Origin: Hyposmocoma kahamanoa
Taxonomy: Eukaryota > Arthropoda > Insecta > Lepidoptera > Cosmopterigidae
Direction: 5' to 3'
Length of the DNA stretch: 64,000 bases
Assembly: GCF_003589595.1 (NCBI RefSeq)
Contig: NW_020653852.1
Span: 542,737 to 606,736 of the forward strand
The notes under the pieces are model-generated. The model ran no database searches. It was not told the origin of the DNA and saw only the letters and a list, made by a program, of their open reading frames with translations. Below are positions 22,501 to 33,572 of this stretch, piece by piece; positions within the stretch are counted from its first letter, which is position 1, and each line of letters begins with the position of its first letter. Made by a program: the position numbers and the translations under genes.

Positions 22501-22727
22501 CATTCTGTTTGCAAAGGAAATTCTCTGTCTCACGAATGTTTGGGCGCTGGGGAGCCGAGCATATTATCTTTCCGTATGAATTCCTACGCTAGTGCGCTCT
22601 AAATTTCAATATTTGTGAGAGTGCAGTGGACAGTTCGCTTTGAGTAGTGTACAATATAATTTGTTGGATGGACGCTTTTCGGAAATAAGTAGGAATTAAC
22701 AAATACTTCGTTACATACGAAAATGGT
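19550..22727. other. RanBP9 3' flank: GC-rich islands and a repeat, no gene recognised
   Basis: GC-rich patches (19,550-19,760; 20,760-20,960; 21,140-21,310; 21,660-21,840) alternate with AT-rich DNA and one repeat copy. The open frames are low-complexity Arg/Ala/Pro products of GC-rich DNA with no motif. The patches may be part of the RanBP9 3' UTR or CpG-rich regulatory DNA. The poly(A) site of RanBP9 could not be placed. Confidence 0.5.
19790..20640 (+). repeat. Dispersed repeat with tatccgg-rich ends, copy 2
   Basis: Same family and orientation as the copy at 16,145-16,835. Shared blocks include ttttaatatcagtgc, actgatcttcatcca, attgaaatttgagtcc and the right-end ccggata tract, which here continues to taccggatatcggtttcatc at about 20,618-20,637. 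Divergence between the copies is clear, so both are old. Confidence 0.65.
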
Positions 22728-25700
22728 TTACTGAAAATCTCGTGGGGTATTACAGGGAACGAAACCTTTAAGCCCGTGGGTACACAGCATTTTGCTCATG
22801 AACTGTCCGCGATGTGAATCTGGTGTGTCTATAACTTGCCAGGATCTGCCGAGACGCAGCAGTCGTGACTGCGTTGAGTTGTTCTCTCTCGCTAGCGGCC
22901 AGCGCACCGGCAGGAGCCTGCTCTTGGACGGTGTTGGGTCTCTGAAACGCATACATACCGGTTTCTTGAATATCGCGTCTGTAGGTAGGATTGCGTGATT
23001 TTACTACACTGTCAATGTTAATTGAATAATTTCGTGTCCTTAGAACTGTGTATATTGTAAAAAATAAAAACGACGATAATAGATATGCATGTCGCAATTA
23101 CGTCTCGAGTTTTTGTGCATAAATTGTGTTGCCAAGCCTAAAAAAAATAGTCTTCGACAATGTTTACGTAATATGTAAAGATTCATTGGCTAATGGTGGA
23201 CTGGCACACGCAGGTGCGTACCCACACTCGGCCATTGCGTAAAACATCTTGCGTTTATTACGCATCGCTTTGGAGCTATTGTGGTAAAGTTTAACCTCTA
23301 TTATAGGTCCTACCAGTGGCAAAGAGTCCATATAACACGATTGCCTTCGGCTTGCCTTAAGAAATTGGTTAAACGAAGCATATTATTATGTGAGCTTTTA
23401 ATTTGACAACAAGTTGGAAATATACAGGTAAAAGCTTAAACTAGGGTTAAATTATAAGAATAAAATTGGCTCCCCGCGGCGAGGTGAGTTGAGTTGAGAT
23501 GAGATGAGTGTCCCAGACAGTTAATTTTTTTTTGATAAAAATGTGTATAGATTAAGAGTTTCGACTCCAAAGGTTGTATGTCTATATGTCTATATTAATC
23601 TACATCGATAACAATTTTCACTTTATTTTGAATAAACGATACGCTTTACTATTTGATTCGACAATCTGGCACCGCATCGCCTAGTTTTCCGTAGAAAACC
23701 GATTGCTTTGTCTATAAGGCAAACTGACGCTGAGTTTCCTCATCGCTCTAGTAAAATATATGTACTACTTGGTACTTGGTGTAACGGGCTGGTGTCCGCA
23801 ACTCGACGTCAAGGCGCCTATTTTGCGTGAAAAAAAAAATTTAATATAAAAATAAAAAATAAAAATATAATATGTAACGCTGATATCGAGCAAATGTCTC
23901 TCGAAAAAACGATCATGTTCCGTATCTTTTCAATTACACGAATTTGTACGGCAGATCAACTCGGTTGATATCGAGTTACTGTAGAATTGTAGTAAATAGT
24001 AAGCACGGCAGGAAAGCCAGATTGTTTAGTCTCGGCAGTAAGGTTATCGCGAGTTTGACGTCCTGTGATTGTGTTACTTTTTATATTAATTATTTTATTT
24101 ATTTTTGAAGAAAATAAAAATGGCGGCCGAAATGTGTATTTAATTTTGGAAATAATTGTTGCAGTGATTGATTGTCTACGATTTTCGATGTTTTCTTTGG
24201 TTTTCTGGCGGTTAAAAATCGTTAATAGTGGACTGGTTAATACAATATTACCTACAGCGTTATTTTATATCAACTTTTCCATACTCGACTTTCAGTTCAA
24301 ATATTCGCCGACACGGATATCCCACTATTCGTCACTGAGTGAGAAGAAAACGCAAAAACTTTGTTATTTTTAATTTTTGTAAGTAAGTACTATAATAGAA
24401 AATTACGTAATTATTATTATTTTATATTATTAAGATATTGCTATTTTACGATAAAACTTTTTTGGAGTATGCTAATAACTAGGTACATTATTGTTTTCTT
24501 TAGACATTTTGATTTTATGTGTGTACAATTTTTGAAAAATTTAGAAACTTTCTCGAAAAATTACATAATATAAATACTATTAGTTCATTCTATCACAAAG
24601 ACTGATACCTACTAATGCAAATGACAAGGAAATAACCAGTGACCAGTCCGGACGCACCTAATCGCTTTGTTTGCCTGTCGAATGACGTGGTGGTTAGCTC
24701 TGAACAAAGCTAAGCTTTTCAGTGCTGTTGAACATAAAGAAAGCTGATACACTTACTTTTAGCCATCGACCCAAAATCGGGAGCACGTAACAAATTCACA
24801 GCGCCGCTTCCCTAGTGTGCATTAGTAGCCATGGGCTGTATTAGCTTTCTTTGGCTACTTTGCCCACTGACGTTTCGCGATTATAGGAATTGTGATAACT
24901 TACCCATATTTCATGAAGTTTGTGAACAAGGTCGTAATTCTGTCTATGCACAATTTGTCCTGTTGCGACAACAGCAGCGAAATGCCTGCGGGCTTGAACA
25001 AGTAAAAAATGTCGTCAGAGTGCGACGCTCCCTTAAGTCTCGTTCGGCTGCCAAATACAAACTTGGCGAAATTTCTATCTCCTTCGTAGTCAAACATGTA
25101 GCTGTACACTGGCTGATCGGAGTGTTCACTCATTAACTGTGCAAATGAGTCCACAGAAGCGTATGCTATCCAGTCAGAGTAGTAGTCCACTACGCCTTTG
25201 ACGACAGCTCTGTCTATTCGTTTTTTTCCAAAGTAATAAGCCCGCATTCTCTTGGCTACTTTTCTTCTTTCCTTCTGCGGCAACCACGAAAATATTGAAG
25301 GCAACCTTTCTACGAAATTTTCGTTCCAATCTTTGAAGGTTTCGTCATCATTGAGTCCATAAAATAACATACCTTCTAAGCTTGTAAAACCGACTATCAT
25401 AGGCACTTTATGAAAATTGCCTGACACTATACTATTGTACGGTGTGTCGTGGAAAAATGGGTCGGTATTATTGAAGTCCATGCAGGGCGAATATTTAAAG
25501 TACCTCGTATTCCATGAAACATCAGCACTGATGCCGAGGACGTCCTCCACTGAGGCATTTGCAAATACATTAAATACGTCGATTTCGTTAGTCACTGTTC
25601 TTAGTTTGTTAGCGTCCTTGAAGGCAGGTCTATAAGGTTCAACGTTGTAAGCCCAAGGTGATATTACTGTGCCACTCATAAGGATTGCTTTGTGAAACAA

Positions 25701-26404
25701 ATTTTCACTAGATTTCGATAGAAGGTGCATAGCTGCCGCGCTGGCTCCTGCACTTTGACCAGATATTGTCACGTTGTCCGGATCTCCTCCGAAAGCGGCT
25801 ATGTTTTTCTGTATCCACCTGAGAGCTGCTACTTGGTCTTTCAGGCCTAGGTTAGCTACTCCGTTGATGCAAAGAAAACCGAAAACGCCAACCCTGTAGT
25901 TGACGATGACGACTATAACGTTTTTGGCGACTAGAAACTCAGGGTCGTAGTGTGCCTTGGTCCCGTAATAGTACGCTCCGCCATGGAGGAATACTAGAAC
26001 TGGTAGATTGTCTCCGCGTTTAGCCTTTTCAGGTGCGTAGACGTCTAATTCTAGGCACTGTTCGGAACCTAATCGTAGGAACGACACTGCTTGAGCGCAA
26101 TGCCCAAATCGTCTCACTGCATTGAAGATGCCGTCCCATCTCGGTGGTTCACTTGGAGGCTGAAAATATACGGTTGTGTTATTCATCGTCATTTCTACCA
26201 CACGAACATTTAACACATTTGTATGTATCTTACCTGAAATCTGTCGCTAACTGCGTAAGGTATACCGTAGTACCGGTTTTGCCCAGACAAGCTACTCAGT
26301 CCTCGCAGCTTGCCCCCACTCAACTCCACTGTCGGAGTAAAGATGTACGCCACTCCGAAACTGTACATAAACCACAACACTAATATTGAATATTTGTTTG
26401 CCAT
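22728..26404 (-). CDS. Secreted carboxylesterase (CCE family), divergent member with GQSAG nucleophile motif
   Basis: Three exons on the minus strand: 26404-26234, 26159-24904, 22941-22728; 546 residues plus TAA. Class B carboxylesterase with alpha/beta-hydrolase fold; hydrolyses carboxylic esters. Residues 1-20 form a hydrophobic signal peptide with no C-terminal ER-retention signal, so it is probably secreted. HGG oxyanion loop at 116-118, nucleophile Ser193 in GQSAG (the paralogues have GESAG), Glu319 in LEGM, His437 in GASHSDDIFYLF. Introns fall after RFQ and in the Gly codon of KYG, as in its three neighbours. It lacks the EAPGNAGLKDQ stretch (VANLGLKDQ instead). Exon 3 starts DPTPSKSRLLPVRW but ends CNTPRDFQ, without the YRR-type tail. 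The 1.96-kb second intron (22,942-24,903) holds only AT-rich DNA. Exon 3 is less certain than exons 1-2. Confidence 0.85.
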
Positions 26405-29400
26405 ATTATGGAGCGATCACATTCTGTCTTTTCCATTAGGGTTATTCACTTTATTTTTATTTTCTAAATTCTTTTGAATAACTGCTTAAGTATATAATTA
26501 TTCTTTGCACCGTATCACTCATTGCAGTGCAACAGATATCTTTACGATTTTTAACATTAAAATCGAATAGATAGACGGTCATCAGTGTGTAACTCCCGTG
26601 AGATGTGCACAATGTGACTGGCGAGATGCATGGCACGCTGCAGCACCAACTCGGTGGTGGCGAAAGTAGCGGTGACCTAGTAATCAGTTTGATTATTGCG
26701 AAAAGTTGCATAACTCTTGTTCTACACAATAATAAACATTGGCTTTTGCATTTATTGATGTTAAAACATACTTAGATATGAAAGGTCAAGTATACATATC
26801 TAATGGATCAGCGAATAGAATTTAAGATTCAATTAGGCGTTTCAATAATCCACAATAGCGATTTTATAGGTAGATACATGTGTGTATTGTACACACAATT
26901 GAAATCTAGTGCATCATAGCTCAAAATAAATGTACCTACATGATTTTGAAGCACGAGCGAGCATTTCACTAATAATTTATGCTCGTAGACGGACATACAT
27001 TACTGTAACAATTGTATTAATTTATGTTCTGGAATCAAAACGGCCGTCACGGCGAGGTCGTCTCTGGGTTCCTCTTTGATAATATCAGAGATGGTGTTGG
27101 CTGTCTACCGGCGATCAGCAGGAAAATGCGACGTTACAGGGAGTAGCTCAAATCCTTTATAGCGTTTCTCCGAATAACTTGGAATTATTGCAACAAAAAT
27201 AAATGAAGCCACGAATCACTGCGCCAGTTATGAATTCCTTGACTAAGGCATTCTCACACCGGTTATTTCAGGCACGCTGGCTTTGTTTCTATTCTCAACA
27301 GTAAAATTAAATTAAGTTCGCGTTTCAACGTCATCGCGTCACTTAAAATGTTGGAAAGCGTCCTTCGAAATTAAATTTTTGTGATTTGAAAATGGCGTCT
27401 GGTTATGCGCGCGGCGAGCTTCTTTAATAGTTAAGAGATAACCGTAAGAGATGTGGAGACGAGATGGCTGGGAAATTTGGGAAGCCTGTGTAAACATGTT
27501 GCTGGCTTAGCCCCGTGTGGAATGCCTCTAGCGGATCGAGATAACTTTTGAATTAAAAGGCGGAGGAAGTCCGCTCCTCGTCCAATTTGCATGTTTGCCC
27601 AGTTTATAACAATTAGCCGCCGTTTCCCGGGTATTTTTCTTTATTACCCGGATTAACAACCTCCCCCGGCACCCGCGCACCCTGTTCGGCGCTGACTTGC
27701 ACTCGCCGTTTTAATTAGGTACATTTTATAAATGAATCGCTAGTTGTTGCATTCTGTGCTAGTACTTCTGTGATATCTACAACAAAGTAGTTTTGCTGTA
27801 ACAGTGCATTATTTTAGTAGGCTACGTGGCACTATATCTAAAACTGTGTTTTGATTTTAAATTATGACTATAATGTACCTAATTGTAATTATAACACCTA
27901 CTTACAGTTGCCCCAGAATTATACCTATATATGAACCGAAAATTTTAGCCAAGTACTGAGTCGTGAAAAGGAAAATGATGTTTATAAATTATCTCCACCA
28001 TCGGGCACTTTGCGAGTAATGTAATGACATCCAACGTACAATTTCTTTGCATGGACACATCTGGTTTCTATTCGCGTCGCGCTCTCGTCGACGAGGTCAA
28101 GAGTTAAGTGCTCGTAATAAGTAATTATCTACGTTTCCAAGTATAAGTGGAATTTTGTAGATGACTTGCGAAACCATTGGCTTGTGTTGCAGAGAAAACC
28201 ACCAATTACTGTATGGAAGCAGTTGGGTCGATTCCTGCCGTCTAACTGCAGTGCCTAATAGACACACAGCAATTCGTTTTCTTCCCCGAAGACTTAAAGA
28301 CGGTGCATATGTCGTGTTATTTTATATCCAGTGTTGATAAGTTCTGGCAAGCGAGTCCGCGGGGCGATCCTTACTGCTCAAGTTTTTGCTATTAACATAG
28401 TTGACGAACAAACAGCCGTCGGGACCTCTTTATGTAAGTTGGCAACTCGCTCGTTTGACGGCGCTCTGCTTTTGTGCTTCTGTCGCTTCAATTTATGTTT
28501 TTGTTGATTTTAAACAGCGATGAAGCGTGCTCGGCTATCTTTATTATTTGCGAAGTCCGAAGTTTTCCCATTCCATTTTCTGGCCTGTGTATCTTCTTAA
28601 CTGGTTTTCAAGTAAAACGCGAGGCGGCTTTGATTGTTCTGAACAAAAATAGTCTGGGTTGATATCACTAGGGTATACACATAGAATAAATACGCATTTG
28701 GTGATTCGCTAACCGGAATTGGTGTTCCAACGATAGGTAGTGTAAGTAGGGTTTCATATCTGAGATTATTTGAGACCCTGATACGTATCAAACATAAAAT
28801 ACGTTCAAAAGTTGTGTACAGATACGTGAATTGAAAAATATCGGTGGGCCCTCGTTTATTACCTTACAAAAAAGACATTAAAGTTATCTTATTGGCAAAA
28901 GACATAAATAAATTTGTTTTTCTTTACCTAGTTGTTTTTCATTGTTTATAATTATATAATTTTCAGAAATTATTACCAGAGAATCAATGCGGACGCGAGC
29001 GGATCAATGCGCGAGATCAATTAACACGTATTTGATGTGACCTAAGCAAATACCGCACGAGGGCAGCGTACCGTGGCCCGCGGGGGACCTCCATTCGCTG
29101 CATCGGGTTTCATGCAGCCCAATTTGCTTTTCATTAGATTGTATCGCATCACTTATTCGCATACGCCATGTTTTTAGGACGAGGTGGGCGATACAATGAA
29201 TACAGGCCCATTTAAGTGTATGCATGAGAATGTAAAGAAGAAATCACTTTTCTGGTTTGTATGTACTGAAAATAGATGGTGTATGTAGGATTAGTTATTT
29301 CGGTTACGTATTTGTTGCTAAAGGCAAATAAAAAAATATTTTTCCTTACTCTTCTTTTCCCTAATTATTCTAGATATCAAGTTATTATCTACCTTGACAG

Positions 29401-29693
29401 TAAATTATGGTCAGTCTATAATTTCCGCTGCTAAAGGAGCTATTACTGCACAAGGTAGTATCTGTTTAATTCATGACGTGAATACTGACTGTCATAAGCC
29501 TTTGACACGTGAAGTGCACGTACTCATTGCACATTTTAAATAAGTGCAAAATTATAGTGCACATATTCGAATAATTTAGAACCGATTTCAATAGAAAATT
29601 GCGAATAAATGTGTACGTTTTCCTACAAAATCAAAGGGTTGTTTGTAGAAACCTTAAATGTACAGTGGCGTATGTTAGCGGTTACGTATAATG

Positions 29694-29911
29694 GCTCTGG
29701 CCACATAGAGGCAGCCGCGGAAGCGTTCCGAGCGCGGGAATTTCTGTAATGTACGAGTTTTATGAACCCTGCCACACTGAAACGCGCGGCCGACGCGCGG
29801 CCGACGCGCGGTCGACGCGCATTTTGGTGTGGCAGGGTTCATATGACCTCGTACATTACAAAAATTCCCGCGCCCGGAACACTTCCGCGGCCGCCTCTGT
29901 GTGGCCTGAGC
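29694..29911. repeat. Near-perfect GC-rich palindrome with central 11-base tandem repeats
   Basis: Left arm starting gctctggccacatagagg and right arm ending cctctgtgtggcctgagc are reverse complements with few mismatches over about 90 bases each, including tgaaccctgccacac and gtgtggcagggttca. The loop (about 29,782-29,820) holds three copies of gcgcggccgac, the third with one change. This is a hairpin-forming miniature element, probably a recent insertion given the high arm identity. Confidence 0.75.
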
Positions 29912-30095
29912 ATAAAAATCCTGTGTAAACATTGAATCCCGTATTCGACATTTCTCTTCCAATTTTCATTTGAATTATTTGGGTCACGCTATTCGGGTAA
30001 TGGTATTCTATACGTATTCAATGCAGGATATTAAATGTGGATTTATGATGTAAACGCTCGTGCTCCGCTAACGATTTCAATTTCTAAGTACACAC

Positions 30096-30873
30096 ACAGG
30101 GCGTTTCACGTCTATGCCACACGGAGGGAAAGTACCTTAAATACCGTAGATAGAAAGTTTTACAGAAAGAAGACTTCATTTTGATTTTAAAAACGATTCG
30201 AACTGCATTCAAAGATTTTTAAATAATCGCCTGTCTGACTCGGGAATTGAACCCACCAAAAGTGAAAAAAAATGCCTGTAATTTTACTATACTGATCGAA
30301 AGCCTTAATCATAACGATTGTTCTCTATACTTTAGTATAATAACACAGCATCTTAAGTAAAGAAAGACCATGAAATGTAACATTTAATTACAATAATTAG
30401 GTACATTCAACTGCAACTTACAATCAGTTTATTAAGTTATCGCATGCTGAAAATGTGTCCCATTGTGTAGTATACAAATTTTCACATTTTTGATAATTTC
30501 GCGTCCTGTTAATTTATTTATCTTTTCTTGGCGAATGTTTATAATAATACGTCTAAATTCAGTTGGTAACTCCTGCACATTCTCATATCGGTTCCCGTAT
30601 ACTAAATCTTTTACAGGTTCACTTTCCTGAACAAAATTTCAAATTAAATGTTAAATTTCATGGTCTTCCTTTCATTTAAGATACTATGTTATTTAGAAGA
30701 GAACAATCGTTATGATTGAGGCTTTCGATCAGTTTAGTAAAATTACAGGTGTTTGTTTTATCACATTTGGTGGGTTCGATTCCCGGTTCAGACGGGCGAT
30801 CGTTCGATCGAATCGTTTTTAAAATCAAAATGAAGTCTTCTTTCTGTAACATCATACCCGTGAGACGTCCTGT
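30096..30873. repeat. Foldback element with 230-295-base inverted arms
   Basis: Arms at about 30,096-30,390 and 30,641-30,873 are reverse complements with scattered changes and one longer stretch in the left arm. Shared blocks include acagaaagaagacttcat, tgtaattttact and cataacgattgttctct; the outer ends read acagggcgtttcacg and acaggacgtctcacg. A tRNA B-box-like gggttcgattcccgg lies inside the right arm and is degenerate in the left. No protein-coding remnant was seen. Confidence 0.7.
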
Positions 30874-30899
30874 ATATATTTACTGATTGTTATTGACTA

Positions 30900-30968
30900 A
30901 ATGCGACGGTGGCCCAGTGGGAGAGCGGTTGCTTCTCAACTGAGATGTCGACGGTTCGAATCCCATAG
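30900..30968 (+). repeat. tRNA-like SINE head, decayed
   Basis: The sequence ggtggcccagtgggagagcg resembles an A box region and acggttcgaatcccat a B box, at tRNA-like spacing. There is no convincing acceptor stem or discriminator, and the 3' flank is ordinary AT-rich DNA, so this is a SINE relic rather than a working tRNA gene. Confidence 0.45.
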
Positions 30969-31794
30969 TTTAATTTCCAAGTTCTGTACATTTGTGAACG
31001 TTTTGCAGTAATATCTCTCGAGTGTTTCTCTAGAACACGTGACGGGTTAAGTCACGTTACTACAGAACCATAACCTGTCAAGTCATTCACCTTGGGAATA
31101 ATTACCTAGTCATTATATTTTCCTATGTTATTTTTTTGAATTAATGAAACAAGACAATTGTATCTAATTGTTTAATTGTTTTAGTTTAAACTAAGAGATA
31201 ACAAACTCCACTGTTACAATAAATACAGACTAGATCCTCTATCACCGCAAACGTTTTTAAATTTTTGGTTCGTTTTCTTACATACTGTGCCCGCTTCTAT
31301 GGACCTGCATAGACGAGCAAATATTCGCTACATCATTGCACTTCAAATTAATTTCTAGCTCAAGTATATTAGGGTCGGTTTTTCTACACAACAATTATAA
31401 TGCTTCCTGAAGATCCTACCATAAAGTCGCACCCTTGGGGTAATAAGGCCACATCTGCAAAAGGACAACTTTTCCGAAGAGACGTTTAAAGATTCTACGG
31501 ATGAAATTAGTCAATAATTTTTATTGCTTAAACTGTAGGGTGTAGTTGTTTGTAGTATTTTTATGACTCATGTGATCGATGATATGTTATTGTTTATAAA
31601 TATTTATCATAAGCATGTTCCATTTATTGTATATATATAGATGTATTATTTATTATGTAACTACACGTATGTATTTTACGTACAGTATGTTTTATGAAGT
31701 ATGTTTAAATATATGTATATTCAGTTTAATTTATATAGCTGCTTTGTGCACCATTAACTGCCCTTCACCTGTATTTGTAACTCCGTAATAATTT

Positions 31795-31900
31795 GTCAGG
31801 TTGCGTGGTAGAGATCGCTGTATAGCGATAAGGCCGCCGATGGTACCTTTTATGTGCAGTAAAGCCTGTTCTGTTCTATTATATTTAATGTATGGGAAAA
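31795..31900 (+). mobile_element. LINE 3'-tail fragment
   Basis: The block gagatcgctgtatagcgata followed by aggccgcc matches, with changes, cagaaatcgcttaaagcgat followed by aagaccgcc at about 44,251, which follows a decayed reverse-transcriptase C-terminus. It is a hairpin-bearing 3' end common to lepidopteran LINE families. Only the tail is present here. Confidence 0.55.
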
Positions 31901-33572
31901 GTCACATGGCTATATCTTTGATTTCTCCAAAGCGTTTGATTGTGTACATCATGACACTGAAGGAAAATTGGAAGGAAACTTCACCGTTGTAGTGAGGCGA
32001 TCCCGTAATATGATCACATATGGCTTTATTATACCAAGGGTTTGAAGTTTACCTACTTGGCACATTTATCACCTGGCCTTACTCTCAGCTACTGTAATGA
32101 CAATATGACACTTAAAAAACTACCTACTTTATACACACTAAATAACTCGGCAACTAATTATTAATTATATATGTGATGTTTCTATATCACACAGAATACC
32201 TTTCTAATGTTTAACACTTCCAGTACCTTCCTTTGTCTTCCTTAATAATATTTTTAGTATACAAATTTATACTTCAATTAAACATTCTAGAAAAACCGTA
32301 CATTTTGTTAGTTTCGTTGTAAAATATAGTAAACAACTGTCAATAACCTTTAAACGAGTTTCGAAAAATTCCACTGTTTATGCATACAATAGTCTGAACA
32401 AAGGTTAATTAACAACACTTAAAATTCGTGTCAAATTTAAAATAATAAACATTCTCCTGTGACATGAAAATACGTATAACGATCCACAATACCCTTCAAA
32501 TGACTCTAGAGTTTATATTATATGCTATTGGTTTTAGAATAACTGCTGCATTTTCTTACAATATATAGTTATTATATGAACAGATGACGTTGCAAAATGT
32601 CTATCACGCTTTCTTTGCATGGCGATGATTAAATATACGTAGCACACCAATAAAAAAATTAATCACAATCCTCTCACATTAATATGGGTCAATAACACTT
32701 TGTCAAAGAATGCTGGTTGTGTTTCGATTGAACATAACGTCTTTCTCTTCACTAACTGTCGTATCTATCATTTGCGTCGTACACAAAATAACGTATATTA
32801 CCACTAATCGTTGTATAGGCTGCGCCAAAGGAGTCTTCTGGCCCGACGTACATACCACTCCTTTCTTGTACGTCTGACGCACCCTGAGCGACCTTTCACC
32901 ATGATGTCAAGCGTTATAGTGTATGCTATAGATATGGTAAGAAAACGATCATTGTATATCCAACTTTTTAACCACTGACGCAAAAATAGGTGAGTTGTTT
33001 GAGTCTATGTGTCTATCTGTGACATCGAAGTTCCTAAGATTTTTAGCTATATTTAAAGAACGTCGTTCTGTTGTTTAAAGACAATCAGATAATGTAGGGA
33101 TCTCAGTTTGGTAATGAATATAGCGATTTGAAACTTGGTACACTATACAAATCCGAAGACATTACAATAATATGGTAACCTTGATCTAATGCTGCAACCA
33201 GGACAGTCTGCAGACTACTCACCTTCAACTACTTACAGTGGAAATATCGCGATTGGGCTAGTTAAATTGGTCTCTACGAAATTCTTTTTTGTACGGATGG
33301 TGATTTTTATTGACTTTTTGGTGTACACTGTTTTGTGTCGGGAATCGACAGTTCAAGATAAATATGTTGCCTTTAAAAACCGCCTACCGTCAGTTAACCC
33401 AGTCCAGACAGTAGTAATGCTCGCGTACTCACAATAACGAAGGAACCCTGGACTTTAGAGATAAATAATATTACTTTAATTGTATTGTAAATACTAGACA
33501 GGGTCTTTGGCAATCAATCAAAATACAAATAACCGTTCATAGAAAAAGCTGTCGCTTAGGTCGCAAGATTCG

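Larger units (their letters stand above)
26405..33572. other. Intergenic region between two esterases, repeats only
   Basis: No gene was recognised in these 7.2 kb. They contain a GC-rich palindrome at 29.7-29.9 kb, a foldback element at 30.1-30.9 kb, a tRNA-like SINE head at 30.9 kb and a LINE-tail fragment at 31.8 kb. A weak repeat relic at about 32,930-33,090 contains tctatgtgtctatctgtgac, similar to a common lepidopteran interspersed sequence. The other open frames are short and lack motifs. Confidence 0.6.

Noticed and set aside
24065..24373. 102-codon hydrophobic frame in the second intron of the first esterase
   Set aside because: Starts at a non-ATG codon in AT-rich intron, with no family motif; the hydrophobicity follows from T-rich codons.
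30900..30968. A genuine tRNA gene
   Set aside because: A and B boxes are recognisable but no paired acceptor stem is visible and the anticodon arm is not convincing. The same kind of sequence recurs as SINE heads in the window.
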